A DNA stretch of 64,000 nucleotides from positions 18,750-82,749 of the forward strand of contig CAMOJA010000007.1 in the NCBI GenBank assembly GCA_946616535.1, read 5' to 3'. How positions within the stretch are numbered: the stretch's first letter is position 1; the number at the start of each line of letters is the position of its first letter. The notes beneath the pieces were generated by a model, which worked only from the letters and a program-made list of their open reading frames with translations, was not told where the DNA came from and did no database searches. Positions 61,552 through 64,000 of the stretch are shown here, piece by piece. Made by a program: the position numbers and the translations under genes. This DNA comes from an uncultured Bacteroidales bacterium. GTDB taxonomy: Bacteria; Bacteroidota; Bacteroidia; Bacteroidales; Paludibacteraceae.

Positions 61552-63848
61552 TACTCATGCATAGCGGCTGCGGCTTTGCGACCATCCGACATCGCGAGGA
61601 TGACAGTGGCACCTCCTCGTACGATATCGCCTCCGGCGAAGATCATCGGCAGGTTGGATTGCATACCTTCGTTCACAACGATCGTACCTTTCTTGCCGAT
61701 CTCGAGTCCTTCTACAGACGACGGGATAAGCGGGTTAGGTGAAACACCTACCGCTACGATGACGAGGTCCACAGGTAGCGTGACGGTCTTGCCTTCGACG
61801 GGCACCGGACTACGGCGACCCGATTCATCGGGTTCACCCAGCTCCATCACTTGCAGTACGGCTTCGCATACACGTCCGTTCTCGTCCGCATGGTACTCGA
61901 TCGGGTTATGAAGGGTCATGAACTCGATACCTTCTTCTTTGGCATGATGCACCTCTTCGATACGTGCCGGCATCTCTTCTTCCGACCGACGATAGATGAT
62001 CATCGCGTGCTCCGCGCCGAGACGTTTGGCGGTACGCACGGCATCCATCGCGGTGTTGCCGCCACCGATGACGGCTACGTTCTTGCCGTAGAGCAGCGGC
62101 GTATCGGTAGCCGGATTGGAAGCGTCCATGAGGTTGACACGGGTGAGGTATTCGTTGCAGGACATCACACCGTTCAGGTTCTCACCCGGGATGTTCATGA
62201 AGCGCGGAAGACCGGCTCCTGAACCGACGAAGATACCCTTGAACCCTTGTGCCTCGAGCTCCTCTACGGAGATGGTCTTTCCGATGATCGTGTCCGTATG
62301 GAACTGCACGCCGAGTGCGCGCAGACCGTCTATCTCTTTATCGACGATGGCGTTCGGGAGACGGAACTCCGGAATACCATATTTGAGTACACCGCCGATC
62401 TCGTGCAGGGCTTCGAAGACATGTACTTCGTAGCCGTATTTGGCGGCGTCTCCGGCGAAGGTAAGACCCGCAGGACCGGAGCCAACGACTGCAATCTTCG
62501 TTGCATTCGTTGGATTTGTGATTTGTGATTTGTGATTTGTGATTTGGGGCTGCGCGTTGGCGTAGTCCGCGCAGAAACGCTCGAGGTAACCGATGGCTAC
62601 TGCAGGGTGACCCATCTTAAGATGGATACATTGACTCTCGCATTGTTTCTCCTGCGGGCAAACACGACCACATACGGCGGGCAGAGAAGAACTCTCTTTG
62701 ATGATGGCTGCCGCACCGAGGATGTCGCCTTTCTCCAGCGTCTTGATGAATCCCGGGATGTTGATATTCACAGGACAACCCTGAACACAAGTCGGTTTCG
62801 GGCAGTTGAGACAACGATGGGACTCCGTGATGGCCTGTTCGAAGGTCAGACCTTGGTTGACTTCCTCGTGGAGCGATTTTACGCGCACTTCCGGTCGTAG
62901 TTCCGGCATTTGTACACGGGGTATGGCTACGCGGTCTTTGGGCTTGCCCTCAAACGGAGCTACAGGCTCCGGTTTACACAGCGGTTTCGCCGCGTTTAAC
63001 TGCTCCTTCGGAGCGTTTAACGGCTGCTCCGCAGCCTTGTATGCTTCCATCGCCTCCGTCTCTTCTGCCTTGAAAGCTTTCATTCGGCTGAGCATCTCAT
63101 CCCAGTTGACGGCATGAGCATCGAACTCGGGTCCATCGACGCAGACGAACTTGGTTTTGCCACCTACGGTAACACGGCACGCGCCGCACATACCGGTTCC
63201 ATCGACCATGATGGTGTTGAGCGAAGCTTCCGTCGGGATATTGTATTTGGCAGTTGTCAGGGCGACGAACTTCATCATGATTGCCGGTCCGATAGTGATA
63301 CATTTGTTAACGGTCTCGCGGTTGATGACTTGTTCGACCCCTACTGTAACTACACCCTGTTGACCGGCAGAACCGTCATCGGTCATGATGATCACTTCGT
63401 CGGACCACTGCGCCAGTTCATCGCGAAGGATGAGCAGGTCTTTGTTACGAGCCGCGAGCACCGTGATGACCTTATTGCCGGCTTTCTTGAGTGCTTCGGC
63501 GATCGGCAGCATCGGCGCAGCGCCTACACCACCGCAGGCACAAACGACCGTTCCGTATTTCTCGATACGTGTTGCGCGACCGAGCGGTCCGACGATGTCA
63601 TGTAAGCACTCACCGGGTTCCATCGCCAGCAGTTTATGCGTCGAGACGCCGATACGTTGAACAACCAGTGTGATCGTTCCTTTCTCGATATCTGCACCGG
63701 CGATGGTCAAGGGCACGCGTTCGGAATTGGCATCTACGCGGATGATGACAAAATGTCCGGCTCTGCGGCTACGCGCAATGAGCGGAGCTTCAACTACGAG
63801 CTCCGCTACATTGTCCGAGAAAAATCTTTTAGAAAGAATTTTGTTCAT
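61527..63848 (-). CDS. NfnAB/SudAB-like fusion: ferredoxin-NADP reductase plus glutamate-synthase-type flavoprotein
   Basis: The 773-residue product joins two proteins. The N-terminal ~280 residues are a PyrK/NfnA-type reductase (VPLTIAGADIEKG FAD site; CACGGVGAAPMLPIAEAL; 2Fe-2S cysteines GMCGACRVTVGGKTKFVC). The C-terminal ~450 residues are a GltD/NfnB-type unit with 4Fe-4S cysteines (RCLNCPKPTCVQGCPVNI, VCGRVCPQEKQCESQC), FAD GSGPAGLTFAGDAAKYG and NADPH GGGNTAMDAVRTAKRLGAE motifs. Such pairs exchange electrons between ferredoxin and NAD(P)H; here they are one chain. A five-unit heptamer array (PQITNHKSQITN) lies in the stretch just before the FAD site. Confidence 0.92.
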   Translation of the reverse strand: MNKILSKRFFSDNVAELVVEAPLIARSRRAGHFVIIRVDANSERVPLTIAGADIEKGTITLVVQRIGVSTHKLLAMEPGECLHDIVGPLGRATRIEKYGTVVCACGGVGAAPMLPIAEALKKAGNKVITVLAARNKDLLILRDELAQWSDEVIIMTDDGSAGQQGVVTVGVEQVINRETVNKCITIGPAIMMKFVALTTAKYNIPTEASLNTIMVDGTGMCGACRVTVGGKTKFVCVDGPEFDAHAVNWDEMLSRMKAFKAEETEAMEAYKAAEQPLNAPKEQLNAAKPLCKPEPVAPFEGKPKDRVAIPRVQMPELRPEVRVKSLHEEVNQGLTFEQAITESHRCLNCPKPTCVQGCPVNINIPGFIKTLEKGDILGAAAIIKESSSLPAVCGRVCPQEKQCESQCIHLKMGHPAVAIGYLERFCADYANAQPQITNHKSQITNPTNATKIAVVGSGPAGLTFAGDAAKYGYEVHVFEALHEIGGVLKYGIPEFRLPNAIVDKEIDGLRALGVQFHTDTIIGKTISVEELEAQGFKGIFVGSGAGLPRFMNIPGENLNGVMSCNEYLTRVNLMDASNPATDTPLLYGKNVAVIGGGNTAMDAVRTAKRLGAEHAMIIYRRSEEEMPARIEEVHHAKEEGIEFMTLHNPIEYHADENGRVCEAVLQVMELGEPDESGRRSPVPVEGKTVTLPVDLVIVAVGVSPNPLIPSSVEGLEIGKKGTIVVNEGMQSNLPMIFAGGDIVRGGATVILAMSDGRKAAAAMHEYLKLKVES
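62513..62547 (-). repeat. Heptamer array in the linker of the nfn-like fusion
   Basis: Four GATTTGT units and GATTTGG, in frame. Confidence 0.93.
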
Positions 63849-63881
63849 ATTTTCTCTTTGAGCGGCAAAGCCGCGGTCTAT

Positions 63882-64000
63882 TTAAAAATGCTTTGTTTCT
63901 TTACCTACGATAGAGGAAAGGAGGTTGTTGGCAAGGCGGGAAGCGCCGAAGCGGAACCACTCGTTGTTGAGCCACTCTTCGCCGAGGATCTCCTTCACGA
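63882..64000 (-). CDS. deoC: Deoxyribose-phosphate aldolase, C-terminal fragment
   Basis: The minus-strand frame enters from the right edge and gives 38 residues: VKEILGEEWLNNEWFRFGAS, then RLANNLLSSIVGKETKHF and a stop at 63882. The FRFGASRLANNLL segment matches the C-terminus of bacterial DeoC. The enzyme splits deoxyribose-5-phosphate in nucleoside breakdown, which fits the nearby (though distant) adenosine deaminase only loosely. The nfn-like gene starts 33 bp downstream on the same strand. Confidence 0.82.
   Translation of the reverse strand, partial: VKEILGEEWLNNEWFRFGASRLANNLLSSIVGKETKHF

Overview
The window reads as a chromosome segment of a Bacteroidales (Bacteroidota) bacterium. 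Promoters have the phylum's -33 TTTG / -7 TAnnTTTG form with spacers of about 20 bp. A type IX secretion (T9SS) regulator of PorX type and a GldJ/GldK-type lipoprotein are present. The lipid A genes lie in the Bacteroidota order (HD hydrolase, lpxD, lpxC, lpxA), many exported proteins carry SPII lipoboxes, and one BspA-like leucine-rich protein is seen. Gene calls are by reading protein motifs; nothing was searched.

Layout. 1-10.4 kb: end of a gldJ-like gene, gcvH, an outer-membrane barrel/TPR pair, and a potABCD polyamine operon. 10.6-18.3 kb: a tRNA with CAU anticodon whose 3' half plus terminator is duplicated 118 bp downstream, then a visibly AT-richer accessory stretch. That stretch holds a three-gene membrane operon (lipoprotein, membrane-tethered HTH, membrane PH-like protein), a candidate structured RNA, a 1102-aa BspA/VWA-like surface protein, and a BRO-N gene bracketed by repeat modules. 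18.3-31.1 kb: a PreA-like dihydropyrimidine dehydrogenase, a lipoprotein, an RND efflux adaptor, a single-ORF RND pump/outer-membrane factor fusion, adenosine deaminase, a glycosyltransferase, a radical SAM protein and DnaG. 31.1-40.6 kb: envelope assembly genes (OM barrel, OstA-like, SurA-like, lipoprotein), then aroB, a CCA/poly(A) polymerase, parE and an HsdR-N-like nuclease domain. 40.5-46.7 kb: a small membrane protein, glnS, lpxA, lpxC without FabZ, lpxD, an HD hydrolase. 46.8-64 kb: a second copy (inverted) of the 18-kb repeat module, a secreted protein, porX, an endonuclease/phosphatase-fold protein, rhomboid, HU, adk, obgE, a ClC channel, tRNA-Glu-rpsT, an AraC regulator, rfbB, birA, dacB, an NfnAB-like fusion and the end of deoC.

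Three observations go beyond ordinary gene content. (1) A repeat of about 290 bp (copies at 17988-18285 and, inverted, 46766-47059, with a shorter relative at 16865) carries its own promoter, a conserved 5' hairpin and a terminator-like hairpin that overlaps the promoter of an unrelated downstream gene; it looks like a mobile or duplicated small-RNA module. (2) At least 19 short arrays with a strict 7-bp period but different unit sequences sit at gene junctions or inside genes (potC, preA, porX twice, the nfn fusion and others). (3) The RND pump and its outer-membrane factor are one reading frame with an internal lipoprotein signal, and lpxC lacks the usual FabZ half, with a 70-bp heptamer array in its place.
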